Positions 50,531 through 61,349 of a DNA stretch of 64,000 nt are shown here, in pieces; position 1 is the stretch's first letter, and every line of letters begins with the position of its first letter. The stretch lies in NCBI GenBank assembly GCA_028023455.1, contig JAQFVV010000013.1, positions 14,086,258 to 14,150,257 on the forward strand, given 5' to 3'. The translations under genes and the position numbers were made by a program. Source of the stretch: Epiperipatus broadwayi. Lineage: Eukaryota > Onychophora > Udeonychophora > Euonychophora > Peripatidae. Below the pieces are notes generated by a model, which was not told where the DNA came from, made no database searches, and worked only from the letters and a program-made list of their open reading frames with translations.

Positions 50531-53500
50531 AATATATTAATAACAGTCTAAAATGATGAAAAGAAGGATTGATAAAAGGAGATTAGTGAATGGGTATTTT
50601 TCATCGGTCAAAAGGAAAGTGTAATATAGATTGTAATTTGCATTGGCTGAACAAAACAACATATTAGCTATCATTTCATAATGAAGGCAAACATTTAACA
50701 AAAAAGGAAATAAAATTATGGCAAAAAGTAAAGGATATTCTGAAGAAAACAAGAATCCTCACTTAAATAATCTAATCAGACTTATTAAAACTTATGAGAC
50801 TGAGATAATGATAAAATTTAAATATGGCCTAATTAAATATAGCACATCTTTAGTTTAATTAAAGTGTTAATAATTGATGATCTTAAGAGTAAATTAAATA
50901 TTCAACAACTTGTATTGACCATATTATATAATTTTATAAATAAATAATAAAACTATATAGTCAATGGAATATAAAACACTGTACAGCTCCAGATATTTTT
51001 ATGTCAGTATGGATTAATAAAATTAATTTAATAATTCTTTTTAAAATCTATTATAATGTAATTAAATGTTGCTCTCTGTCTATGAGTTTATATTTTATCA
51101 TATAATTTAATGTTTAGTATTCCTTTACTTATTTTATTGTTAATATCCTCATTTATTAAAAACTATGATTTCAACCATTTTATTTTAAATTTATTTGATA
51201 TTGTATCAATTTTATTTATATATTTTTTCATTCATATATGTATATATTTCTGAAAACAGCCCCTACAACTTTCATAATAATTTTATTTTGCTTAATAATA
51301 ATAATATAGTTGTCTTCTCTTTCCAATATTTTCTGACTTTATATAAGATTTCACTAGTTTAATATAATTATTAAATAAAAAATTAGAAATTTATAAATTT
51401 GAATTTATATTTGTGTGCATTCTTGTTTTTATTAATAGCATTATGAATTATTTTTTTAGTATAATTCAAGCACTCATTATGCACTGAAATACATTCCATC
51501 ACTGTAAGCCTTCTTATTAATTATTGAACTTCTGCATATAAAATCTTAATATTTTTTAAGAAAATCAATAATTAATTATGCCAAGCAGAAAATGCCACAT
51601 ATTTTATTTTGACTAAGTCATTTGAAATAGTATTATCATTAGAGAATCAGATAAAGATTCTTTTTTAATGAAAATAAAAAAGGCTTAAGAGAATTCCATG
51701 TCTCAATAACTTCATAATCTTGAAAATCCAAATTGATGATTTTAATGTTTACTAGCTGTCTAAATTGATCACAAATTGTAAATGTTTTTGAAAATAGAAT
51801 ATCAACTTTTGTATGAATATGATCAAAGTAGGATCTATTTCTTAATTTAGTTGCCAATTCAAACTCAGGATGTACTGTTTTGTGATTTGTAACAATAATC
51901 TGCATTTGTAAAAGCTTTTGTAGCATAAATGTCTTTTGTATTCATTAAATTTGATTAATTTTCCTAAATAATCAAAATATTTATGATAGTCTATCTATAT
52001 ATTGTGCAAAAATTTAATTGTAACAAATTTTTTGAGTTTATAGCACCCACGTCATTGTAAAAGAATAATAACTTTGTATCAAAGATCACTATTTCTACAA
52101 TATGTATATTGGCATTTCCCAAATGTTTTTGATTTTTTAATAGTATTAATGTAATAAAACTGTTCAACAATGAATAAAAATCTTTCATTTTTTGAATTTT
52201 CTAAAAATAATGTTAAACCAAAAGCACTGTTAAAATTGACATAGGATAGAATTGTTCAAAGCAAGTATTATAATATTTTTTTAGTGATACATCTAGATAT
52301 TCTAAGAATAGAAGATATTAAATTAGACTGCACAGCAAATCCAATACAATGCAGCCTTCTTTTATGATAACTTGCCTTACCAACAAATGTTTTTCTAGCT
52401 ATCTTTCTGTTTAATTAAACTTATTTCCTCTTAATGATACATTTTATGAAAAGTGGCTATGCCAATGTTAATTTTTGATAGTAATCTTAGAAAATTAATA
52501 GCAAGTTTATTTGTTTTATGCATCTATATTAAGAAAAACGTTAATATTAAAATATTTGCCTTTATTATTTCTGTTATCTTTTGGTTTATCATTATTAACA
52601 TTAATGATTTTACAATTTTTATAACACTTCAAGAGTGATCTTCTAGGTGCAGTGACCATTCAGACTCTGCAAGACAAGCTACTTATAATATATTACTTTC
52701 TCTAATCTATTCATGGTAGATAAGCAATCCTTAAATCAGGGTATCTAAATCCATAATTTCTGTTGAATTGAAACTTCTATGCCAAATCCAGTTTCATAGT
52801 GAATCATTATTAATTGTACTTTCTTGTATAAAGATAATAGCTAAGGATTTCCAATCTATACCTAGATCTTTCATTGTTTTTTTCAATACTGAAAGCTTGA
52901 AAGCTTATGTACAAAAGTGAGCAATACAAATTGGGGTTCATGAAGTTAAAGAATGGGAATATGGATACATCAATACATAATTCCATTACTACAGATAGTG
53001 CAAAGAAATAATCAATGGCATAAGAGCTTTATGATGATTGGACTCTATATTAACTTAAATAATAAAATATGGTAAGAAAAATGAACACAGAGGGATGGAA
53101 AACACTTTATATTTGAACCAGTCATAGTTTTTTGATGGATCAATATCTTATTCTGAAAAACACAGGAGATATTTTGTTCAGAAACTGCTTTTTGTTTATC
53201 CATAGCCAATACAATATGTCTAAGTTATTCCACTGCCAACTATTCTTTAGATCTACCAATAGTCTGAAATGTGTGTATGTATGTTAAAAACATATATAAA
53301 GTTTGATAGTATTCATACTTTTAATCATTATCAAGGTTTTAAACCAAAACACCAAAGCTATTATAAGTTTATAAATTAAAATAAATAGATGGATTTTCTA
53401 TATATAGTTTAACAAATAATATTGATTAACTTTATTTAAAATTGATAATAAATAAATAAAAGTTATTTAAATCACTAAAATAGTTTTCATTTTTATAAAA

Positions 53501-54207
53501 ATCTTTTCAAAATATATAATTCTAATTCTTGCATGACATAAATTAGGCTGTAGCAACTTCTAATAGTCACCTTTAAAACAATATACTATATTACTCTGTA
53601 ATTAAGCAGCACTTTATATTTAAATTTTAATGATGTAAACTTAGGGTGCAACTTAAATTCAAAAGTAATATTTTAACATCTTATTTCTGCCAATCTCCCA
53701 CTCCTCAACAATTGGGTCTTTGCTTTAAGTTCTAAGCTTGTGTATAGTTTTACAATTTTTGATAGCAGTTTTTTCAGGAGTTTCCCATTCACATTTTTCT
53801 TTTAGTTTCTATTCAGGTAAATATAAATGTTTATTATTTTCCAATATCTATTATAAAATCTTTTTTGTTTTTACAATTTTAAAATTCTACTGCACCTTAA
53901 ATGAGGGTGGCGTACATTTGAAAAAATATGGTATTAAAATGAAAAAAACATTTATAAATACAATAGTATTTTAAAATATATTTTTAAATCTTCCAGTGAT
54001 CTAATAACAACCATTTTCTATTTAATTGCATCTCTTTTAACTATATTGACACATTTATTTATTCCTTTCTGAATATGCAAAGATTCATCACATCTCTTTT
54101 TATAATTTTTAATATATTTTTATCACTTGCACATTCTGTTCATAATTCATTCTGGGGTGTTTGTTTAAAAAATGAATATATGATCCTGATTTAGCATCTT
54201 TTTTTAA
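50531..54207. other. AT-rich intron 3 sequence with unrecognised short ORFs
   Basis: The longest frame, 51639-51926 on the minus strand (95 codons), contains TVHPEFELATKLRNRSYFDH, DILFSKTFTICDQF and FQDYEVIETWNSLKPFLFSL. It reads like real protein of a degraded element, but I do not recognise the family. The frame at 51991-52188 on the same strand may be part of it. Other frames look like chance. Confidence 0.35.
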
Positions 54208-54522
54208 TTACCTTATCATATTATTTGTCTTTTCATTTATAGTTTTTTCTGATTGATCTAGATAAATCATATTATAGTGATCGCAGTTAATTTTATAAAC
54301 TAACTCTATTTTTAAGGTTATCATTTTTCTTTCATATATCCATTTCTTTAAAGATATACCATTTGTCCATCCTATTTTGAACTTATCTAGCACCTTTTCT
54401 TTATTAAATTTTTTATATGATATAAAAGTTGGATTAAAAATTAGTGGAATGAAGCATATAATACTTTGCATATTCAAAAAAATATGAATAAATCTATCAG
54501 CATGGTTTAAAAAAATATACAA
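54208..54522 (-). pseudogene. Penelope-like GIY-YIG endonuclease relic (minus strand)
   Basis: The 104-codon frame ends with ELVYKINCDHYNMIYLDQSE followed by KTINEKTN, matching the PLE nuclease pattern VYxIxC..C..xYIGQ(T)...L.xR. The second Cys is Tyr and YIGQ is YLDQ. Upstream KFKIGWTNGISLKKWI corresponds to the linker before the nuclease, equivalent to KIAWKRGVTLNNLL in the 14-kb copies. Fragment only. Confidence 0.72.
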
Positions 54523-54646
54523 TTAAGTGGATGGTGATTATTACAAGATTACTAGAAGCTTTAAATCTATATTTTAAATATTATTTATCACAGTTGATTT
54601 GATCAATATAAAATAAAAAAAACAATCAATTGATAATTATTTTTAT

Positions 54647-55462
54647 ACGTGAGGGGGGACTCAAAAATAACCAGAATTATTCTCTGGTATGTGCACCTGT
54701 TATACTATATACATTTGCTGTTAATACTTCTTGCAGAAACCCTTGTGTATAAATCTGCCAAATTATATTACTGTGGAAAATTGTGGGTTCAGGTAGCATA
54801 TTTCTTTCTAAAGTGTGTTTTATTTATTTGTCATTTTTTTTATAATGGCTGAAATCTTTAATTAATGCTGATTTTGTTTTTGATGCAAATGACATTTTTA
54901 TCTTAGATTTAGTTCATAGTGATCAGACATTTTATCCACCAGCTATGCAACTTTTATCTGATGTGCTAAAATGTAAACATCCTCTTTTGTGCAAAGAAAA
55001 GGTGAAAATTCCACCCCATCAGTGTCATTTCTCAAAACCTCGAGTTGTAATAATTATATTTATAAAGCACATACTTGTTACTTAATGTTTTCAGGCACAT
55101 AGTCTTAAGGTTGTAGCCTTAATAAATATTACAAAGCCTTGAGTGTTAAACAGTTTTTAATTAAATTCAGCAAGATCCAGTTTATCTATCAGCTGTATTT
55201 TGACCTCTGTGGGATTTTTTTTAATCTCTCAAATGAAAAAAAAAGTCTCATTTTTTGCAGACTTAGAACTGGGAAATAATAGAAGCATTAAAATGCATGA
55301 CTTTGCAAGTGTTTCTGGACTGCTTTGAAAAGTGACAAGCTGGTTTAGAACTGTGCATTGCATTAAATAGACTATACTTTTTAAAGTGATTCAATCTGCA
55401 ACACCTAAAAATAAATATACAATTTTTTATTATAAAATTCCAGTTATTTTTGGGTCTTCTAT
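54647..55462. mobile_element. Mariner-like or other TIR element, about 0.8 kb
   Basis: GGACTCAAAAATAACCAGAATT at the left and AATTCCAGTTATTTTTGGGTC at the right are inverted matches over about 20 bp. The interior has no open transposase frame and contains, at about 55100-55131, a piece resembling the hairpin element of 62.2 kb. TC1/mariner is a guess from TIR form and size. Confidence 0.5.
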
Positions 55463-56342
55463 GTATATTTTATTTTTAATATATTTTTAATGATAAGTAC
55501 TAGAAAGAATTGCAAAAGAATAATTTATATTATGTGATAACTAGAAGCAGATATTTTGAAAATGTTCTTATAAAAAATGAAAATTAGTTTTGTAATGTAT
55601 ATAAATTTTATTTAAATGTAGGTGGTTGTCTATTAACAATTTTACATAAAGTTGATTAACATCATATATTTTATAAAGAAGAGAATATGAAGGACAATTT
55701 AAAGTTTAAATATTGATTATCTTAAAAGAAATAATTCAATATATATTTATAAAGTTTTTTTTAAAACTAATTACTGAGTCAGTTTTTGGGCAGGTTTTTA
55801 AATTGAGAGCATAAATATTAAAAAAAAAAAAAAATTGGCAATACATTTTGACAATATATGTGAATTTCTTTGGTCTATTATAGTGAATTTTTATTTTATT
55901 TAAAATTTGATATTAATGTACTTTAAATAAAATTTATATTTCATCCAATTTTGATATAAACAAATTATAATATTCAAATAACTTCACTGCATGGGAGTTC
56001 GTAAGAAATTTGAGTACTGGAAGTGCCCACACCAGAATCGATCCTAAAACCAAAAAAAAAAGGTATTATAAACCATTTTTAGCTTTATTCTTTTTTTAAG
56101 AATGACTAATATTAAATTTTTAATTTTCAAACAGTAGTCCTTTATTTTAAAAATTTTAATATTGAAAACACTATTCTAATTTTTTTACTTTATTTTATAA
56201 AACTGTAATTGATACATAAAAACTCCAAACTAAACGCGGAGTTTTGATGTATCAACTTAAAATATATATTTTTATAAAATGATTGAAATTGCATTTTTCT
56301 TTTATTTTCTTCCGAAATTTGACACAGATGGATTGATTTCAT
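55463..56342. other. AT-rich intron 3 sequence
   Basis: No gene or element recognised. Confidence 0.5.
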
Positions 56343-56455
56343 ATATATGTAATTATACAACTGAATATTTGTAAATACAGTAACTAAATAATTTAAAAAA
56401 ATTATCCACTTAGGAGCGCTTTCGATTTACAAATATTCAGTTGTAATTACGTATA
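56343..56455. repeat. Short inverted-repeat element
   Basis: About 25-bp inverted arms, ACAACTGAATATTTGTAAAT and ATTTACAAATATTCAGTTGT, each extended by GTAATTA-type sequence, lie around about 50 bp. It ends just beside the hAT element. Confidence 0.6.
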
Positions 56456-56466
56456 TTGCTTTAAAA

Positions 56467-56979
56467 CAGTGGTTTCAGCCTTTTCACACCTGCGGACCGG
56501 TAAAAATAAGGATAAGGTTCCGCGGACCAGCAAAAATAAAGATAAGATTTCGCAGACCGGCAGAAGTCTATCGATAAATTTTCTTAAAGATAAGCATAAT
56601 TGTTATAACTGATCAAAACAACAATGTTAAATATATAAGATAAAGTTTTATATATATATATATGGAGTTTATATAATAAAAAACTTTTTTTTTAATTTTT
56701 TTAGAAAAGTAATAAAAAATTTAATTCTACCCCCCCCCCCATAAACATCTGTGATAACTAGAAAAACAAATTAATTTATGAATGATTGATTAGATTTTGT
56801 TTTCGTTCTGTTTTCTTTTTTTTTTAATTGAGTAAAAATGAGATGAAAAAATAAATAAAAATTGGCTATATTAATTAAAAGTTTAAACTCTTATTATTTA
56901 TTATTACAAACTTTTTACTGCCCGTCTAAGCACGCGGACCTGCAGAAAAGTTCGGCAGACCAAGGGTTGAAGAACACTG
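56467..56979. mobile_element. hAT-type MITE, 513 bp
   Basis: Ends CAGTGGTTTCAGCC...GGGTTGAAGAACACTG are hAT-like TIRs. An exact 8-bp duplication CTTTAAAA flanks it (56459-56466 and 56980-56987), the hAT target-site length. The subterminal GCGGACCGG/CGGACC motifs recur several times, typical binding-site clusters. No transposase frame. Contains an 11-C run near 56731. Confidence 0.88.
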
Positions 56980-57027
56980 CTTTAAAAATACAAACATCGA
57001 ATAATCATAATATTATATATATATAGT

Positions 57028-57795
57028 AAGTGAATACAAACCATTACTAGAATATTTCAATAGCTCTACCTGTATTTAGAAACCTGAAGTCTAAATTAAG
57101 CAGCATATTAAAAGATAATTATAATGATTTCACGAGTATTATAAACATAATGCATGAATTTAAATAAGTTTAAATCCTAAAAGCTAATAAAGAAACATTT
57201 CAGTTTTTATATACAAAGCACACAAATAATAAATAATCAATTTACACTTTGAAAAAACTCCAAACATAATTATATAAATATAAATCAACCATTGCATGTT
57301 ACAAACTAATGTTAACAGCAATACCTGTATTTAGGAACTCAAAATATAAAAAAAGTTTCTTTATTAGATTTTGAGATCTAAGCTTATTTAAATTCACACT
57401 TGTATTTAGAATAATCTTGAAATCATTATACTTACCAACTTGCAACTTCATAGGTAAAAAAAAAATACCTTTTATCTATGCTGCTTTATTTAGACTTTAT
57501 GTTTCAACTAGCTGTATGTTATATAGTTGTTCAGATTTTTTTCAAAAAGTAAATTGATTATTAATTATGCTTTGTATACAAAAATTGAAATATGCTAGTT
57601 GTTTATTAGTTTATAAGATCTAATCTTATTTAAATTCATGCCATATGTTTAGAATAGTCTTGAAGTCGTTATATTTATCAACTTGCAGTTTAATAGGTAA
57701 GAAGTTGCCTTTCATCTATGCTGCTTGATTTTGACTTTGTTTCTTAGGAGTGCTGTTGAAATATTCTAGCATTGGTTTGTATTCATTTACTGTAT
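57028..57795. repeat. Foldback element, about 770 bp
   Basis: 57028-57255 and 57528-57795 are inverted copies (GTGAATACAAACCATTACTAG... against ...CTAGCATTGGTTTGTATTCAT). A third related block in the middle (57360-57510) repeats ATCTAAGCTTATTTAAATTC...CTATGCTGCTT. No ORF. Confidence 0.65.
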
Positions 57796-57944
57796 TTGAG
57801 TTTTAATTAGATGTATGCAATCATTGATACATATGAAAATATCCCATTGCATCTCGCTAGCTAAAAATTCAGATACAAAATATGCAAACTACCTTCCCAA
57901 ACCTCATGTTTTTCAGCAGTGCCCTCTGTGAATAAATATAGTCT

Positions 57945-58005
57945 AAATTTCAAGCAGCATGACTCAAAAGAATATCCTTTTGAGTCACGCTATTGAATTT
58001 TAGCC
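57945..58005. repeat. Short perfect hairpin
   Basis: CATGACTCAAAAG and CTTTTGAGTCACG pair around a few bases, with further imperfect pairing outside. Confidence 0.6.
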
Positions 58006-58049
58006 TTTATATTTATATAAATATATATATTTATTTATTATATTTATAT

Positions 58050-58605
58050 ATTTATGGGGATTTTATGCACAAGCCTTCTGGAATTCATTGATTATTCTGG
58101 CTTGCACTGTGTGGCAATACTGTATGGAGAGTTTTGCCTGTTTTAATAACAGTTATAAGCAAGCATAAGAAATGGTGATCATGTGATATTTATTAACTTA
58201 AAACCAATCCTGTCTAATAGGATAGTGGTGGCTATAGTTATTAAGGAACCAAAGACATTAAAATGTATAGGTACTGATCTGAGTTCAGACCTATATGACT
58301 ATATTGGCTGATGAGCTTGGATTGAAAATATTATTGTGTTTTCAATTTAAGACTCTTAGTTTTGTAGTTAAATAGAGATAAAAGGTGGCTGCTGGAGGGT
58401 TGCATTAGATCCAAGATCTAGGTGTACTGCTCTCAAATCCAAGGATCCTCACTGATGAAGGCAACAAACCAGAAACTAGTCTGGGGATATTGGATGAATA
58501 GGCATTAGATGGGGATTTTAGGCACAAGCCTTCTGGCATCCATTGATTACTCTGGCTTGCACTGAGTGGCAATACTGCATGGAGAGTTTTGCCTGTTTTA
58601 TTTAA
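58050..58605 (+). mobile_element. TTAA-ended element, about 1.3 units
   Basis: Same family as the 47.3-49.0 kb array: GCCTTCTGG...TTCATTGATTATTCTGGC, GGAGAGTTTTGCCTGTTTTAA, TGATCATGTGAT, AAAGGTGGCTGCTGGAGGG and a second CATCCATTGATTACTCTGG near 58539. The minus ORF at 58405-58620 is a by-product. Confidence 0.78.
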
Positions 58606-58933
58606 AAACTTCATTAACATAATACAATTTTAAAGATGATTTTTAACTTTTGACAATAAATAAATTAGTTTGTATAAATAAAATTAAAAGAAAAACATTC
58701 AGCATATCTCTGTAAATTAATAAGCCTAAATATAGTGAGTAAAGTTTTTATTTTATTTTAACAGAATTTTAGTTTATTAGGAAAGCTTTGAACTAAAGAT
58801 TTTGTATTATTACTATTTTATCTGTATACATTTTTATTAATGTGTGTAGTAATTATAATTGCTTTTTATTCATAAACTTATAGAACTGTGAAAAAATTAT
58901 TAAAATTCTGTTTGTTCTTTTTTTTTTTTTCAG

Positions 58934-58985
58934 AAGTGTAAAACTATTTCTCTGTGCATTAGCACCAGAAGCAACCGAGTATTAA
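58934..58985 (+). CDS. ADP-ribosyl cyclase terminal exon
   Basis: After a long poly-T plus CAG acceptor, the exon completes an Arg codon and encodes SVKLFLCALAPEATEY, then TAA at 58983-58985. The Cys (58953) is 12 positions after the previous one, matching CD38 Cys287. The partner position, Cys296 in CD38, is the final Tyr here, so the last family disulfide is missing. The protein stops at that residue with no hydrophobic GPI-signal tail. Confidence 0.84.
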
Positions 58986-59032
58986 TGTTTTCTTTGCCAA
59001 ACCAAATAATTATGCATTGTTAAATTTTGTTC

Positions 59033-59038
59033 AATAAA
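59033..59038 (+). terminator. Polyadenylation signal of the cyclase gene
   Basis: AATAAA lies 48 bases after the stop codon and is followed by T-rich DNA (GTTTTT...). This gives a very short 3' UTR. Confidence 0.7.
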
Positions 59039-61349
59039 AGTTTTTAAAAATATTTGTTTGTAATATTATTTTGTCAAATCTTTTATAGAATAAATATTAA
59101 AATAATTGCTAGAAAGATGTCAATGAATGTTTAAAAGTAATGATTTTTATTTCATAAAATTTTATATGAAGAGTTATAATTTACTTTACAAAGTCATCTG
59201 TTAAAGGTGATTCTCAACCCTTGTTATTCAGCACCAAGTTTACATATATTCACAGTAAATCACAGTCATAATCAGGACCCGAGTGTGAGAAATCCACTGA
59301 AGCCATGATTAAGAATGAAAAAACCCTAAAAAATGAATGTGTACTTTTTAATTCTTATAATAGGTAAGTACTATTTTTCTTTGCTCTACTGTCCTTTTAG
59401 TAGACTGATCTGGTTTTAATCATAAGTATTTAGGAATTTCATAACTTATGTTTCATAGTGTTTTTTTTAATATTTTGGTGTCACTTTTAACAATAATTTC
59501 TGATTGTATAAATATTACACTTCAAATGCTCAAAAGCTGTTAATATAGCACATACACACAATTAACAATACAAAAAGTATATTAAAAATATAAGTTGAAA
59601 AAAACATTTTTTAAAAATATTATCATAGACAAAATATGAAATATGCTGACAGTTAACATAAATCCAAAGGCACTAAAATATGCACCTACTGTTGTAATAT
59701 CAGACCTATACAAAATCTCGATACATTTTCCAATTTTAAACTTATAGTTGAATAATATAAAAGGATTAAAAGTGGAAGCTAGTTTGAAAATACAAATCTA
59801 TTTCTTATTAAACGTTATCAGTATACAGAAACTAGTCCAATATTTCTTTAAAAAAATTACCAATTTCTATCAGTGCATTCTCATTTACATTCAATTTTAT
59901 AATAAATATTTATGAGCACAAAAAGCCAGACATGTAGACAGTTTGATAATTTTTTATTACACCACTCTCTCACAAAATAGGAACTAATTTCTTATCCTCT
60001 TTCATTAGTCTAATGACAAAGGACTCCATCTAATGTCCATTGGCTACTCAAACTTAAAATGACCCTGAATTAATACATAGAATGTATTACATCTCCTAAA
60101 AGCACATACCAAACTAAAGCAAGGGAATGACATGGAATTAGAATGGTATGAAGTAAATTTTACACATCAGTGTAATCAACGATGTTTGAAAGGGACACAT
60201 TTAATTTTATTGTTATCAAACTGGTATCTGTTATAAAGTGATGGATTAACAATTGAAAGTTATAAATCTGATCAGAAAAGCCTTTTTTTTATTTTTTTAG
60301 AAAGGATATTTGTAAAGAACAGGACAAGTAAATGTTTTTTTCCCGTTGCTAGATCATAATGTGATAACAATTATCTATTAAATCTTAAGTTGAACTAAGT
60401 AAAATACATGTGTAGACAAGAAAACACAAATATTATAGATGAAAATGAAATATAGATATATAGAAAAAATTATAGAAATAAGAAGGTAGTTAGATGGATA
60501 TATAGAAGAATAAATAACTAAATAGACACATAGATATACTTGTATATATAAAGAATAAATGATTAATAAATATAGATATGACAATGGACAAGCAGACAGA
60601 TATATAGATAGAAGGATAATAAGATAAAAATATAAAAGATAGATTAACATAGAAAATAGCTAGATAAAACATGAAATAAACAGTATAGAAACAGAAATAA
60701 GCATAATTCATTGTATTGTTTGCATACAAATAAATAAATCAAAAACGTTATATAATAACCAATAATATTTAATATGCAAAAAAAATGTTTTGGGCAATGC
60801 TTTATTGCCTTTTTTTAATGTGAGCTACATGTGGATATTTTATTGTGGGTGTTAAAAAATTATTACATCCAGCAATATCTAGATTTTTGGTTTTATTTTT
60901 CTAGATATGGCTTTTATTCTTTTTCCAATTTCCTTATTTAATTATTATATACATTATACAGCAATGAAACATAATAGCATTATTATTACAATCTATAACC
61001 ATATTAGCACATTAAAAGGAGTGCTGCTTTTTTTAGTATTTGTAGTTTACATTATAGTTTGCCATTAATGTAAGATATGTGTTGACAATTAATATCCTTT
61101 ACTTTTAAAAATACTCCAATGAATTAATATTAGGAAATATTGAAAAATGATCCATTTAGAATAAAGGCAAGATAGAAAGGAAACTATAGAAGAAAATATA
61201 ATTCTGAAAAATATGAAACAATATCCTAATGTAGAATAAAAATGTTTAAAATAAAAAAAAGATGGAATCATATTATGTAAAAAGTTTTATAGTAATAACG
61301 ATTAAACCCCAAAAAGTATGAAGCATTAGGAATGTTATAATTATAAGGA
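59039..61349. other. Downstream intergenic DNA
   Basis: AT-rich. 60430-60700 is a degenerate (TAGA)n-like tract that opens long Tyr/Ile-rich minus-strand frames without meaning. No gene recognised. Confidence 0.5.

Larger units (their letters stand above)
22529..59038 (+). other. 3' part of an ADP-ribosyl cyclase gene (CD38/BST1 family), transcription unit
   Basis: Four short exons join in a single frame with phase-2 junctions, each with a Y-rich tract plus CAG acceptor. The 106-residue product aligns without gaps to the C-terminal part of CD38, apart from about five extra residues after the NGT sequon. These enzymes convert NAD to cyclic ADP-ribose, and in some members hydrolyse it, giving a calcium-mobilising messenger. 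They act outside the cell or in the secretory system. The N-terminal half, which would carry the two active-site tryptophans and the signal or membrane anchor, lies 5' of 22,529 and was not found. No hydrophobic tail follows the last Cys, so a GPI anchor of the BST1 type is not indicated. Confidence 0.87.

Noticed and set aside
58405-58620. 71-codon minus-strand ORF
   Set aside because: It is the antisense of the TTAA-ended repeat and recurs wherever that repeat does.
60378-60729. Tyr/Ile/Leu-rich membrane-like ORFs on the minus strand
   Set aside because: They come from a degenerate (TAGA)n-like tract and have no family features.
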